DNA from: a virus
IMG/VR virus record: IMGVR_UViG_3300039106_000693
Coordinates: 1-45,645 of that record
Direction: 5' to 3' (one strand)
DNA: 45,645 bases
In this document: positions 25,676 to 33,067 of the stretch, piece by piece
Numbering within the stretch: position 1 is the first letter of the stretch
Layout of the letters: every line of letters begins with the position of its first letter
The notes under the pieces: model-generated
Seen by the model: the letters and a program-made list of their open reading frames with translations, nothing else
Databases searched by the model: none
Told to the model about the DNA's origin: nothing
Program-made: the position numbers and the translations under genes

Positions 25676-28054
25676 ATGTTTCATGGTATTGTCAAACGCA
25701 ATGATAGCTGGTTCCGGCTTATCACTGCACTTCCTCTCCTTGAGAACGATAAAGTTCTTGAGGAGTTCGATGGTGGTCCTTATTGGCCCGCCTTTCTGGA
25801 GCAATTCTTTCCGGATCTTTACCGGATCGAAGTGCGAAAGATCCAAAAACAATGGCATGGTGCGGTTCCTTCACAGGATCCTACAGCTCTGCCGGTTCTA
25901 GCCAACTCGGAAGTTCTGCGTTGGAGCAACTCATCAGATCAGTACACAGTACGGATCAAAGGTGTGAAGCCCCGTCGTGGACGTACGAATACTTGGCTTG
26001 CTGGACTCGATGAGGTTGGTCTTGTGATCAAGAACTCAAAGAAGATGAGCAAGCGATTGGCAGAAATTGTTCGCATGTCATGCATGTGGACATATGATCC
26101 AGATGGCAACATCAAGGTTCAAACTATCGATCATCTCAATCTTGGGTACATCGATAGTGATGTAGATGGAATCTCCGCAATCAGCCAAAGCTTTGCTATA
26201 CGCTGCATTGTAAGTAACCATCGTGCATCACGAGAATGGATCAACAAGCAAATTGCACTGGTCCTTGATGGTCAAACATCAGTAGTTCAGATTCGAGTCC
26301 TCATGAAGGATGGGTTAATCAAGGGCAATGCTCTAGTTCTCCCGGATAAAATGATGGACGGGTACGATATCAAGACCTTTGGTCCCAATATCAAGCCTGA
26401 GATCTGCACTAAGGGATGGCAGTTTGCTACAATCGAACCGTCGTACTCGGCAATCCCTGTCAAGAGCGATGACCTTACCATGGCTATCTATCAGAAAGTC
26501 AAAGGTCTGTACACTCAAGATGACGTCATTCGTGGCCTCATCGGTACGCTTGAACAAGCAAAGGTTGACCTTGCAGAAGGTAAACAATTCAAGTTCATGA
26601 CCACCTTGGTAGATAACAATAATGCTGTAGCGCAATACCAAGATAGCGAGGAAGATGAATTTCGTCGGCCTGTATCTACACTTGAGATTGTGCAAAAGGC
26701 TGTTCGTGATCTTGACCAAGCTGGAATCCCGTTCGATGCAACACAAACTCTACGCTGGTTGACGGTCAATGGTCTCAAGAGGTCATTCCTTGGTGCCAGC
26801 GAACAAGAAGAAGGCATCGGTAATGTATGGAGGCATAAGCAGTACCACTGGTTCCCGGTGGAATGGGCCTATGCAACTCACGTTATGACTCAGGAAGCTC
26901 TTGAGATCTTTGGGTTCAAGCAAGTGTACAATGACTGTGGATACTACCATAAGAAGACACACTGCTTTGCGGTACCTGGTAAGTACTTCGAGAAGAACCA
27001 CATCAACCATGGTGGAGATGACCTGGACGATACATGGAAGATCCATGTCCGACTAGTTCGTTTCCCTGATGGAAACATCAAGCTCATGGCATTCATCCTC
27101 CGTAACCCAAATGACTTTGGCGAATGGTCTATGATTCCAATCGAGAACTATGGTCCAGTGTTCCATCGGTATACTGCATTCCCACCCGTCATCGATTATG
27201 AGGAGCTGTTTATGGCTGTTCCTCAATCTTCGTACCTAGAAGAGAACAATTTGGTTGTTCCCGGAACCCTTCCTGGTAGCTCTACTCTGAAAATCAACCC
27301 TGAGTATTCTCTGGGGGATGAAGGACGTAGCCGACTCGTAGCACTTGCATTCCCTGGTGGAGTTGGTTCTGCAGTATTGCCCAAGATCCTTTGGCATGCT
27401 CTGATCAACGAATACATCAAAGATCCTGTTGCTCGTAACGAAGAGATCATTGACGGTATCGAACAAGGACTTGCAACTGTTGCGGACGTAAAGCTCATTT
27501 CACAATGGGTTGGCAAACTATATCGCCAAATCCGTGAAACAAATGGTCTCAACGGTACAAAGATGGACTTGTTCTGGATGGTAACTCGTATGCCAGAAGT
27601 GCACTCTAAGGAACTCAAGACAACTACGGTCGAAGAGTCACCATGGTGTCAGATGCACATCCAACGAGAAATGCTGGTGCGAACCACTGTTTCTCAGATG
27701 TCAGATCATCTCAATGCAACGCTTGCTGAGCCCAAGGTGCTGTTCGATATCCAATGGACAGAAGAAGAACTGCTCAATGCAGCTCAAGAACACCAAAAGA
27801 TCACAGCCAAGCGTCGCATCATGACTGCAGAAGCATGGGTAGATTACCTGTGTGATCTGTTCACTCGTATCGACAACAACCCAGACAAGGGTGTCGACTA
27901 CATGAACCGTAAGATACTGGCACTGGCTTATTACTCATATGTTGCCAAGCGTCAGTATCCCAAAGCCAATCACGACCAGTGGTTGTACACATTCAGTGCA
28001 AAGAGCCCCAAGCAGCCAATTGATTGGTTCATCCGAGCACTGAACTCAATATAG
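25676..28054 (+). CDS. putative two-barrel RNA polymerase-like protein A
   Basis: This 792-residue protein is homologous to the 846-residue protein at 38057 through an ordered motif set. First comes a DG...S segment (DSDVDGISAISQS, about 161-171). Next is QIRVLMKDGLIKGNALVLP (205-223, Lys 211 and 216), then NHGGDDLDDTWK (444-455), ILRNPNDFGEW (474-484), and EEIIDGIEQG (589-598). Cellular RdRP and phage YonO-type polymerases show the same order: DGxGxIS, an R/KG barrel strand, then DxDGD. Here the centre is DLDD, with all three Asp kept and Gly absent. I infer a single-chain polymerase acting in transcription or priming. The gene is G+C-richer and better codon-adapted than the virion genes. 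The ribosome site is weak. An unrelated fold remains possible. Confidence 0.55.
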   Translation: MFHGIVKRNDSWFRLITALPLLENDKVLEEFDGGPYWPAFLEQFFPDLYRIEVRKIQKQWHGAVPSQDPTALPVLANSEVLRWSNSSDQYTVRIKGVKPRRGRTNTWLAGLDEVGLVIKNSKKMSKRLAEIVRMSCMWTYDPDGNIKVQTIDHLNLGYIDSDVDGISAISQSFAIRCIVSNHRASREWINKQIALVLDGQTSVVQIRVLMKDGLIKGNALVLPDKMMDGYDIKTFGPNIKPEICTKGWQFATIEPSYSAIPVKSDDLTMAIYQKVKGLYTQDDVIRGLIGTLEQAKVDLAEGKQFKFMTTLVDNNNAVAQYQDSEEDEFRRPVSTLEIVQKAVRDLDQAGIPFDATQTLRWLTVNGLKRSFLGASEQEEGIGNVWRHKQYHWFPVEWAYATHVMTQEALEIFGFKQVYNDCGYYHKKTHCFAVPGKYFEKNHINHGGDDLDDTWKIHVRLVRFPDGNIKLMAFILRNPNDFGEWSMIPIENYGPVFHRYTAFPPVIDYEELFMAVPQSSYLEENNLVVPGTLPGSSTLKINPEYSLGDEGRSRLVALAFPGGVGSAVLPKILWHALINEYIKDPVARNEEIIDGIEQGLATVADVKLISQWVGKLYRQIRETNGLNGTKMDLFWMVTRMPEVHSKELKTTTVEESPWCQMHIQREMLVRTTVSQMSDHLNATLAEPKVLFDIQWTEEELLNAAQEHQKITAKRRIMTAEAWVDYLCDLFTRIDNNPDKGVDYMNRKILALAYYSYVAKRQYPKANHDQWLYTFSAKSPKQPIDWFIRALNSI

Positions 28055-28154
28055 AGACTATAGACGCAAATATTATATTGCTTCTAAAACCTCTTTAGTG
28101 CGTGTTTAATCTATAACATGCCCAAGATACTCTTCTAAACTGGACTTATTGTCT

Positions 28155-28165
28155 AAAAAGAAGGG
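28155..28165 (+). promoter_or_regulatory. leader motif AAAAAGAAGGG, copy 1
   Basis: AAAAAGAAGGG lies 50 bases before the ATG of the gene at 28215. The same 11-mer occurs upstream of four other small units. Confidence 0.5.
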
Positions 28166-28214
28166 TGATTACCTCATCCATAATAACTATTCACTATGAC
28201 CTAGGAGGTCTATC

Positions 28215-28634
28215 ATGTCATCAAAACTCATCTTCATCAACACTCAACCAAAAGTCAACACCAAGAAGGACGGAACTCAGTTCTACACTTGCCTTGTTGG
28301 CGTATCCAAGGCTATCCTCGACGAGAAGAACGCATCACAGGCTGACAAGCTCACGATGACAATCTTCGAGAACCAACTCGATGCCGTAACCAAGGCCTTC
28401 AACTTGGCTAAACGGAGCGGTCTCAAACTTGCTCTTGCTTGTGACGACATCGTTATCACCGAGCCAAAGATGAACTCTTACATCAACCGTGATGGAGAGC
28501 AAGTCCAAGAGTTCCAGGCTTCGGTCTGGGCTGATGGCGTATCCGAGTTGACAATCGTCAAGTCCACAATGTCCATCTCTGCTGAGCTTCAAGCTTTGCT
28601 CGGTGACGACATCGGTGACGACGTCTTGTCCTAA
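28215..28634 (+). CDS. putative OB-fold single-strand DNA-binding-like protein (paralogue 2)
   Basis: This 139-residue protein is a paralogue of the one at 25063. It has NTKKDGTQFYTCLVGVSKAI near the start, LAKRSGLKLALACDDIVI in the middle and NRDGEQVQEFQASVWADG later, and ends acidic (GDDIGDDVLS). It begins after a strong GGAGG site and ends before a strong terminator. With paralogue 1 it flanks the polymerase-like gene. Two related small DNA-binding candidates around one large enzyme suggest a replication or transcription module; this is inference. Codon use is unlike the AT-rich genes downstream. Confidence 0.55.
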   Translation: MSSKLIFINTQPKVNTKKDGTQFYTCLVGVSKAILDEKNASQADKLTMTIFENQLDAVTKAFNLAKRSGLKLALACDDIVITEPKMNSYINRDGEQVQEFQASVWADGVSELTIVKSTMSISAELQALLGDDIGDDVLS

Positions 28635-28650
28635 CCAACTCTTGTTTACT

Positions 28651-28704
28651 GTCCTAGTAGATTCGTACCACAAGTGCGAGTCTACTAGGACCCCCCCTTT
28701 TTTT
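28651..28704 (+). terminator. strong Rho-independent terminator
   Basis: GTCCTAGTAGA (28651-28661) pairs perfectly with TCTACTAGGAC (28681-28691), followed by C6 and T7. Confidence 0.9.
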
Positions 28705-28723
28705 GAACTAGACCTCAAATTTG

Positions 28724-28758
28724 TTTATACAAAAGAGAATTCTATCGAAAAAGAAGGG
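28724..28758 (+). promoter_or_regulatory. leader motif copy 2 with upstream TTTATACAAA element
   Basis: TTTATACAAAAGAGAA (28724-28739) followed by AAAAAGAAGGG (28748-28758), 38 bases before the next ATG. The TACAAA element recurs near 31683, 36378 and 38013. Confidence 0.5.
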
Positions 28759-28795
28759 TGCTAAACCCAAAAGTGTTCCAAGGAGGAGCTATACC

Positions 28796-28969
28796 ATGTC
28801 CAGTACCAAACTTTCAGACCTTATCAATGACACTATTACAAAACTTAATGAAGCAAGTAGCATTGTTTCTAACTTAGATATCATTCGTTGGATTTCGCCG
28901 GCTGGTGATCTCTACCTTGAGCCTCGTGGAAACATTCTCGAAATGATCGAGACCGGTTCCTGGAGATAA
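28796..28969 (+). CDS. small hypothetical protein, 57 aa
   Basis: ATG at 28796 follows AAGGAGGAG by seven bases, which sets the start (an ORF start at 28721 lies in the leader motif). The product is a mostly helical peptide (TKLSDLINDTITKLNEASS) with a short C-terminal strand region (ISPAGDLYLEPRGN). Unrecognised. Confidence 0.6.
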   Translation: MSSTKLSDLINDTITKLNEASSIVSNLDIIRWISPAGDLYLEPRGNILEMIETGSWR

Positions 28970-29174
28970 GTCTTAGAGATTGATTATATCTCTAGCTGAC
29001 AGTCGAAACTGAGTCTTCTGTCAGACTTAAGAAAATGTCCTGAGCATGACATTGTCAATAACTGCTCCCTATCTCTGCATGACACCTCCCAGTTGTGGAT
29101 GGTTGGTTGATTTTTTATCGGCCAGCCATTCACACTGAGTGTCATTATTATTCTTCTAAACCCAGAAAGGCAAA

Positions 29175-29276
29175 ATGAATAACTCTAAGAAAAATATATC
29201 AATCCTTATAACAACCATATGTTTCGTTATCGGTTACTTTGCCGGCAACAAACTCATATCAAGAAAAGGTAAATAA
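29175..29276 (+). CDS. single-pass membrane micro-protein, 33 aa
   Basis: ATG at 29175, stop at 29276. One membrane segment (ISILITTICFVIGYFAG) sits between basic ends (NNSKKN and SRKGK). AGAAAGG lies six bases upstream. Two bases separate it from the next gene. Holin-like or membrane-regulator roles are possible but unproven. Confidence 0.5.
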   Translation: MNNSKKNISILITTICFVIGYFAGNKLISRKGK

Positions 29277-29278
29277 AC

Positions 29279-29524
29279 ATGTATATTATTAACGATGAAA
29301 AAATCAAAGTTAATGCCAAAAAAACTGCACAATACACAATTGGTGCACCGTTCATTGTTCTGTCAACTGTATTATATGCTACAGGTATTGGCATTTGGCA
29401 AATCACTAAAACAACTGCTAATGTTCTAAAAAATGTTCCTTTAGCAACCTTTAACAATACTTCTAAATACGTAAAAGAAATTAACAACGCACCTGTACTT
29501 AAAAAGGGAGAATATAATGAATAA
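29279..29524 (+). CDS. membrane protein, 81 aa
   Basis: Unrecognised. One or two membrane helices at residues about 20-48 (TIGAPFIVLSTVLYATGIGI, then WQITKTT). The N-terminus is basic, and the C-terminus is polar. It belongs to a tight cluster of four small genes (29175-29938), overlapping the next start by 8 bases. Confidence 0.6.
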   Translation: MYIINDEKIKVNAKKTAQYTIGAPFIVLSTVLYATGIGIWQITKTTANVLKNVPLATFNNTSKYVKEINNAPVLKKGEYNE

Positions 29525-29816
29525 GATTACATTTCTACAATCATTGGAACTTATTGACCTTGCTGCAGCAGAATATAGACTTTATCACTACAACGGTGGT
29601 CAAGCTTACATTCGCCTAGACATGAATCTAAACGCTCTTATGATTATTGATCATACTACTCATGGTGAAGTTAACATTGAGATTATGGATGGTGCTCAAT
29701 ACTTTATTGATTGCGCCGGCTACAACGAAAAAATTACCCGCTACGGAAAAATAGGTAACACACTAGTTGAATGGTACAACAATAGCATTAAAATAGCAGA
29801 AATGGAATCAGCATAA
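29517..29816 (+). CDS. hypothetical protein, 99 aa
   Basis: Unrecognised soluble protein of mixed strands and helices (QAYIRLDMNLNALMIIDHTT). GGGAG lies about eight bases before the ATG. The stop overlaps the next start as TAATG. Part of the small membrane-protein cluster. Confidence 0.6.
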   Translation: MNKITFLQSLELIDLAAAEYRLYHYNGGQAYIRLDMNLNALMIIDHTTHGEVNIEIMDGAQYFIDCAGYNEKITRYGKIGNTLVEWYNNSIKIAEMESA

Positions 29817-29938
29817 TGACAATGTTTGTACTCGGATTCGTATGTAATTACGCTTTCCTTGCAACAATCTACATAATCATTAATATAAACAAAAGCAATA
29901 ACATTGGTCAGTACATTCCACAGAGATGGCGTGATTGA
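29816..29938 (+). CDS. membrane micro-protein, 40 aa
   Basis: The ATG overlaps the upstream stop as TAATG. A single membrane segment (MFVLGFVCNYAFLATIYIII) is followed by a short polar tail (YIPQRWRD). The 3' end forms half of the terminator hairpin, a compact arrangement. Confidence 0.5.
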   Translation: MTMFVLGFVCNYAFLATIYIIININKSNNIGQYIPQRWRD

Positions 29939-29956
29939 CCAATGTATTTGTTTTTT
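29901..29956 (+). terminator. Rho-independent terminator overlapping a gene end
   Basis: ACATTGGTCA (29901-29910) pairs perfectly with TGACCAATGT (29936-29945), followed by a T-rich run. The first arm is coding sequence. Confidence 0.8.
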
Positions 29957-29996
29957 CTTTTTAACTTCTAAAGTGCTTTTTCAGACAGTAACTACA

Positions 29997-30007
29997 AAAA
30001 AGAAGGG
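29997..30007 (+). promoter_or_regulatory. leader motif AAAAAGAAGGG, copy 3
   Basis: Same 11-mer, preceded by CTACA, 14 bases before the ATG at 30022, right after a terminator. Confidence 0.5.
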
Positions 30008-30021
30008 AAAGGAAATAGCAA

Positions 30022-30099
30022 ATGTTTGATTGGTTAATAGATTTTATCACAGATATCCTAGAACTAATAATTCCAGGAAAAAACACAGACACCCAATAA
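30022..30099 (+). CDS. amphipathic micro-peptide, 25 aa
   Basis: ATG at 30022 with AAAGGA eight bases upstream encodes MFDWLIDFITDILELIIPGK plus five residues. It is a strongly amphipathic, acidic-faced helix, reminiscent in form of small membrane-active peptides. A role in lysis or membrane signalling is speculation. The good ribosome site, placed after a leader motif, supports expression. Confidence 0.45.
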   Translation: MFDWLIDFITDILELIIPGKNTDTQ

Positions 30100-30116
30100 C
30101 TACATAAAGGAAAATT

Positions 30117-30353
30117 ATGTCCACAACAGAAAAAACAGCAAAGCTTTTCGGCAAATTAACCGCAAAGACCATCTCAGCAACAACCAGCATTACCGGTAAA
30201 ACGGTAGACGCAATCAAAGTAACGCCTTCTAAAACCAGTGATCTCACACGCAGTATCACCGGTGCAATTGCAGAAGGTTATCGCGAAGTTCGTCCTGCTG
30301 AAGTTGAAAATACTTCTGACTCAGATACGCCACAGCCTAACACTGCGGTATAA
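30117..30353 (+). CDS. hypothetical Thr/Ser-rich protein, 78 aa
   Basis: Unrecognised. The basic, Thr/Ser/Lys-rich first part (TAKLFGKLTAKTISATTSI) is followed by an acidic tail (EVENTSDSDTPQPNTAV). AAAGGA lies seven bases before the ATG. There is no membrane segment. It ends just before leader motif copy 4. Confidence 0.55.
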   Translation: MSTTEKTAKLFGKLTAKTISATTSITGKTVDAIKVTPSKTSDLTRSITGAIAEGYREVRPAEVENTSDSDTPQPNTAV

Positions 30354-30355
30354 GC

Positions 30356-30366
30356 AAAAAGAAGGG
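30356..30366 (+). promoter_or_regulatory. leader motif AAAAAGAAGGG, copy 4
   Basis: Same 11-mer, 71 bases before the ATG of the 336-residue gene. It is followed by an AT-rich leader with a tandem TTATTCAAAA/CAATTATTC pattern. Confidence 0.5.
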
Positions 30367-30436
30367 TATACCTCAGATATACCTTTATTCAAAATTATTC
30401 ACAATTATTCAAAATTATATTATATAGGAGATATAC

Positions 30437-31447
30437 ATGTCCAACCCATCCATCCTCAACAAGTTCGGTCTCTCAGGTGACCTCTTCTCAGCAATTGCAA
30501 AGAACATCGACAGCTTGCAATCAACAGCTCGCACACAGAGCCTTACACTTGGCAAGACAGTCAAGTTCACTGGTTCAATTAATGGAGTTGAAGTTCCTGC
30601 AGAAGTAACCCTTCGTGAAGCTAACTTGTCACGTCTTTCAGTTCTTCGCCAATCTTCACCATACACTGGTAAGGAATACCTCCTTGTCACTGGTGTGATG
30701 AATCCAGTCAAGCTTGATTTGAGCGTTAACATCGACGGCAACTCAATGAGCATCGTAGATCTTTTGCATGCATTTGCACAAGATGGCGGTAGTGTCATCG
30801 AGCGTCAGAAGTTTGAAGACAGCCTTACAGCAATGGGTATGAACTACTCTGCTGGTATGCCGTTGTTCTTCCAACAGTTTGGTGCTAACGAAGAAGGTAT
30901 CAAGCATGCCATCAACGCGTTCAAAGCTGCTGGTGCAATCGATGTAACAGGTTCTATTGAGAATCCTGGTCGCATTGTTGCTGCATACCAACACCAAACA
31001 GGTGTTCCAATGACCAGCTTCGAGCTTGGCACAACCGAACGTGAAAAGTCGCGTACCAATCAGGGTTTCTTGAACCTTGTTGACGCTTCTGTTCAAACGT
31101 TCCAGCGTGTCTATGCTCTTCGCCTTGAAGCACATGTGCTCAGCCAAAAGATTTCTGATCTTCCTCAAGCAAAAGTCAAAGAAGCAGAAGAGAAGCGCAA
31201 AGAACTTCTTGCCCTGTCACGTCAATGGGTCACCAACTGGTCTGGCTCACAACAGCGTATCAAGGTTGAGAAGAACGGTTCAAAGACACCTCAAAACGTC
31301 TATGACCCAGTAAACGCTCCTTGTGGCCGTTTCTCACTCTCAGTGCAGAACGAAATCGTTTCCTGTGACCTCTGGAGCAACTCAGCACGTGCTGAACAAA
31401 CTTCAGCTGTCATTACGGCAACAGAAACCGAAGAAGATCCCTTCTAA
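30437..31447 (+). CDS. putative nucleic-acid-associated protein with SSB-like tail, 336 aa
   Basis: Unrecognised family. The first 100 residues are strand-rich (LGKTVKFTGSINGVEVPAEV, EYLLVTGVMNPVKLDLSV), and the middle is helical, including a charged coiled-coil stretch (LPQAKVKEAEEKRKELLA). The C-terminus is TATETEEDPF, close to the acidic Asp-Pro-Phe tip by which bacterial SSB proteins recruit partners. TAGGAG lies seven bases before the ATG. Codon use is G+C-richer than surrounding genes, matching the polymerase-like block and suggesting high expression. A replication or single-strand DNA role is plausible but inferred from the tail only. Confidence 0.6.
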   Translation: MSNPSILNKFGLSGDLFSAIAKNIDSLQSTARTQSLTLGKTVKFTGSINGVEVPAEVTLREANLSRLSVLRQSSPYTGKEYLLVTGVMNPVKLDLSVNIDGNSMSIVDLLHAFAQDGGSVIERQKFEDSLTAMGMNYSAGMPLFFQQFGANEEGIKHAINAFKAAGAIDVTGSIENPGRIVAAYQHQTGVPMTSFELGTTEREKSRTNQGFLNLVDASVQTFQRVYALRLEAHVLSQKISDLPQAKVKEAEEKRKELLALSRQWVTNWSGSQQRIKVEKNGSKTPQNVYDPVNAPCGRFSLSVQNEIVSCDLWSNSARAEQTSAVITATETEEDPF

Positions 31448-31550
31448 ACTTCGGTAACCACCAACTGTGGGGTGCGCATACAGTATAATAAACGCACATT
31501 ATAAATATTTTTAAAGCTTGTCCTTAGCATTGACAACATAAAAAGGCTAA

Positions 31551-31644
31551 GCGTCGATAGGTAATCGGTATTATTGCTCTCGAAAAGTGCCGTTGGCTAA
31601 AGTACAGACTTAATATTATAATGGTTCGAATCCATTTAGACGCA
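31551..31644 (+). other. tRNA-like element, possibly degenerate
   Basis: The 3' part has a good T-arm (AATGG TTCGAAT CCATT, 31620-31636) and TAGACGC (31637-31643), which pairs 6 of 7 with GCGTCGA at 31551-31557. A box A-like TAGGTAATCGG follows. The D-arm and anticodon arm cannot be fitted cleanly. One fit gives a CGA anticodon with a 29-base variable region and a mismatched stem. It could be a decayed tRNA or another structured RNA. Confidence 0.3.
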
Positions 31645-31703
31645 CTATACATAGATAAACATATATAATAATACTTTTTTTATTCGTACAAAGGAGAATA
31701 TTA

Positions 31704-31961
31704 ATGACTAGCCGGCAAGAACTTACACCATGCATACTGTGTGAGAAGGCAATCATTCATTTATGGCCAGAAGACCTAATTGAAAGTGGAGCTACAAACA
31801 ACTTAGATAGTGCTGCATATATGTACATAGTAGCTGGCTATGGTTCTAACTTCGATATGAATGAATACCAAGCAATTATCTGTGACGATTGTCTCGATAA
31901 AGCAATTCAACGTAATAGAGTAATGTTTGTTAAAGAACATAGCTTTGGTAACGATAATTAA
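31704..31961 (+). CDS. small zinc-binding protein, 85 aa
   Basis: Two Cys pairs, TPCILCEKA (about 9-12) and ICDDCLDKA (about 60-63), form a likely zinc site across a mostly helical/strand core. AAAGGAG lies seven bases before the ATG. A TTCGTACAAA element (31683) directly precedes the ribosome site. The family is unrecognised. It is a monocistronic unit ending in a strong terminator. Confidence 0.65.
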   Translation: MTSRQELTPCILCEKAIIHLWPEDLIESGATNNLDSAAYMYIVAGYGSNFDMNEYQAIICDDCLDKAIQRNRVMFVKEHSFGNDN

Positions 31962-31983
31962 CGGTACCAACAAAAATTTAATC

Positions 31984-32036
31984 AGGCATTGTTATGTATC
32001 CTCTGTGGTATATAACATGCCTTTTTATTTTTTTCT
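31984..32036 (+). terminator. strong Rho-independent terminator
   Basis: AGGCAT with GTTAT pairs with ATAAC and ATGCCT (31984-32022) with one bulge, followed by TTTTATTTTTTT. Confidence 0.85.
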
Positions 32037-32040
32037 ATAA

Positions 32041-32058
32041 GGCGAGAATCGCCGCAAT
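32041..32058 (+). repeat. repeated small hairpin, copy 1
   Basis: GGCGAGAATCGCCGCAAT: a 5-bp stem GGCGA/TCGCC with a GAA loop, repeated exactly at 32498-32515, each just after a terminator. Confidence 0.6.
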
Positions 32059-32183
32059 TTAAACTTTGTTTTAAGAGCGGTATTCGAGCCGTCATAATTT
32101 GTCCTACGAGTTGATCGCCGGCAATACAACTGATATAGTTATATGGTCTAAGCAGACAACTCATACAAGGAGAAATAATAGAC

Positions 32184-32399
32184 ATGACTCGGCAACACCA
32201 ATCATCTACGATGAAGAAGATCCTATCGGAACTACTCCGGTTAGGATTTCAAGTTGAAAGAGCTAAGTCGGGCGTATACAAGATTGTTCCCCCCTCTACA
32301 ATCCAAGGCCCAATGTACACGACACATGGAACAGAATCAGCCCTGCATCCCATGCGTCGAGACTTTAAAAGATTGTACAATGTAAATCTCCCTATTTGA
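32184..32399 (+). CDS. HicA-like small protein (catalytic His missing)
   Basis: This 71-residue protein resembles the HicA mRNA-interferase fold: a helix (MKKILSELLRLGFQVER), then a strand turn and strand (KSGVYKIVPP), and a final helix (HPMRRDFKRLYNVNLP). HicA toxins carry a catalytic His in G-S-H; here the turn is S-G-V-Y, so RNA cleavage is doubtful. No HicB antitoxin adjoins. Similar non-catalytic relatives are common in actinobacteriophages. It may bind RNA. GGAG lies 11 bases before the ATG. Confidence 0.55.
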   Translation: MTRQHQSSTMKKILSELLRLGFQVERAKSGVYKIVPPSTIQGPMYTTHGTESALHPMRRDFKRLYNVNLPI

Positions 32400-32417
32400 G
32401 TAATATGCGGACTGAGA

Positions 32418-32457
32418 AGCCGGTTGTAGGTATAGTGGTTACCTACTCCGGCTTTTC
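32418..32457 (+). terminator. strong Rho-independent terminator
   Basis: AGCCGG (32418-32423) pairs with CCGGCT (32448-32453), extended inward by GTAGGTA/TACCTAC, followed by TTTT. Confidence 0.85.
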
Positions 32458-32497
32458 GTATGTCCCTAGTTAAAATATTATATTTTTTATTCCTAGG

Positions 32498-32515
32498 GCG
32501 AGAATCGCCGCAATC
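32498..32515 (+). repeat. repeated small hairpin, copy 2
   Basis: Exact copy of the GGCGAGAATCGCCGCAAT element at 32041. Confidence 0.6.
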
Positions 32516-32654
32516 AAATAATGCTTTACTTACCTATGGTATATACATAAATAGGATAGCGATAGTATACCTTTAGGGTAACTATAAGACCAATCCTTGA
32601 TCCTTTTTGTTAATAAAACCCAATAAGGTAGACCCTCGCGCAGGGGTACCCATA

Positions 32655-32681
32655 TACAAAGCATACAAAGCATACAAACCT
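32655..32681 (+). repeat. 9-bp tandem repeat, three copies
   Basis: ATACAAAGC, ATACAAAGC and ATACAAACC in tandem, iteron-like, in the gene-free region. Confidence 0.55.
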
Positions 32682-32812
32682 GTATAGCCCATAACCTCTA
32701 TCCCCCACTAGTCCCCACCACCAACCACTACAATCCCTCTCTACACAAGTATTATAAATGCTTAATCAAGCTATGAATACAATGTGATAGAACACTGATA
32801 TAGGAGCTATCT

Positions 32813-33067
32813 ATGAAACGACTACTTAAGCACATAGGCCGTACTACAGCCAAGGTTATTAACCGTATTAAGTCTAAAGATACTCCTAGGAAAGTCTTAG
32901 TATCCTATTGGGCATTAGAGAGCTTTTATTCTGCCGGCCTTATCATATCTCTTATGGTAGCTGGCATGTATATCCAAGCTTCTCTAGCCCTAGCACTAAT
33001 AGCCTTATTCACCTACGCCATACGTGGTGTACTACACACAGAAACATATCAATATGCAAGAACATAA
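32813..33067 (+). CDS. two-helix membrane protein, 84 aa
   Basis: A basic N-terminus (KRLLKHIGRTTAKVINRIKS) is followed by two hydrophobic helices (SAGLIISLMVAGMYI and ASLALALIALFTYAI) and a short tail. This is a helical hairpin topology, as in some holins, though a holin call would need more evidence. TAGGAG lies about eight bases before the ATG. The stop overlaps the next start. Confidence 0.6.
   Translation: MKRLLKHIGRTTAKVINRIKSKDTPRKVLVSYWALESFYSAGLIISLMVAGMYIQASLALALIALFTYAIRGVLHTETYQYART

Larger units (their letters stand above)
32400..32812 (+). other. 413-base region without a gene; possible origin or regulatory zone
   Basis: It holds a terminator (32418), the second copy of the small hairpin (32498), a palindrome-rich AT segment around 32535-32580, a near-perfect tandem repeat (ATACAAAGC, ATACAAAGC, ATACAAACC at about 32655-32681) and a C-rich, G-poor stretch (about 32695-32755) before the next gene at 32813. 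The tandem repeat plus strand-biased run is the sort of layout seen at phage origins or primer sites; this is inference. Confidence 0.45.

Noticed and set aside
32184-32399. HicAB toxin-antitoxin pair
   Set aside because: The catalytic His is missing and no HicB-like gene adjoins.
32655-32681. CRISPR array
   Set aside because: The repeats are 9 bases, tandem and without spacers.
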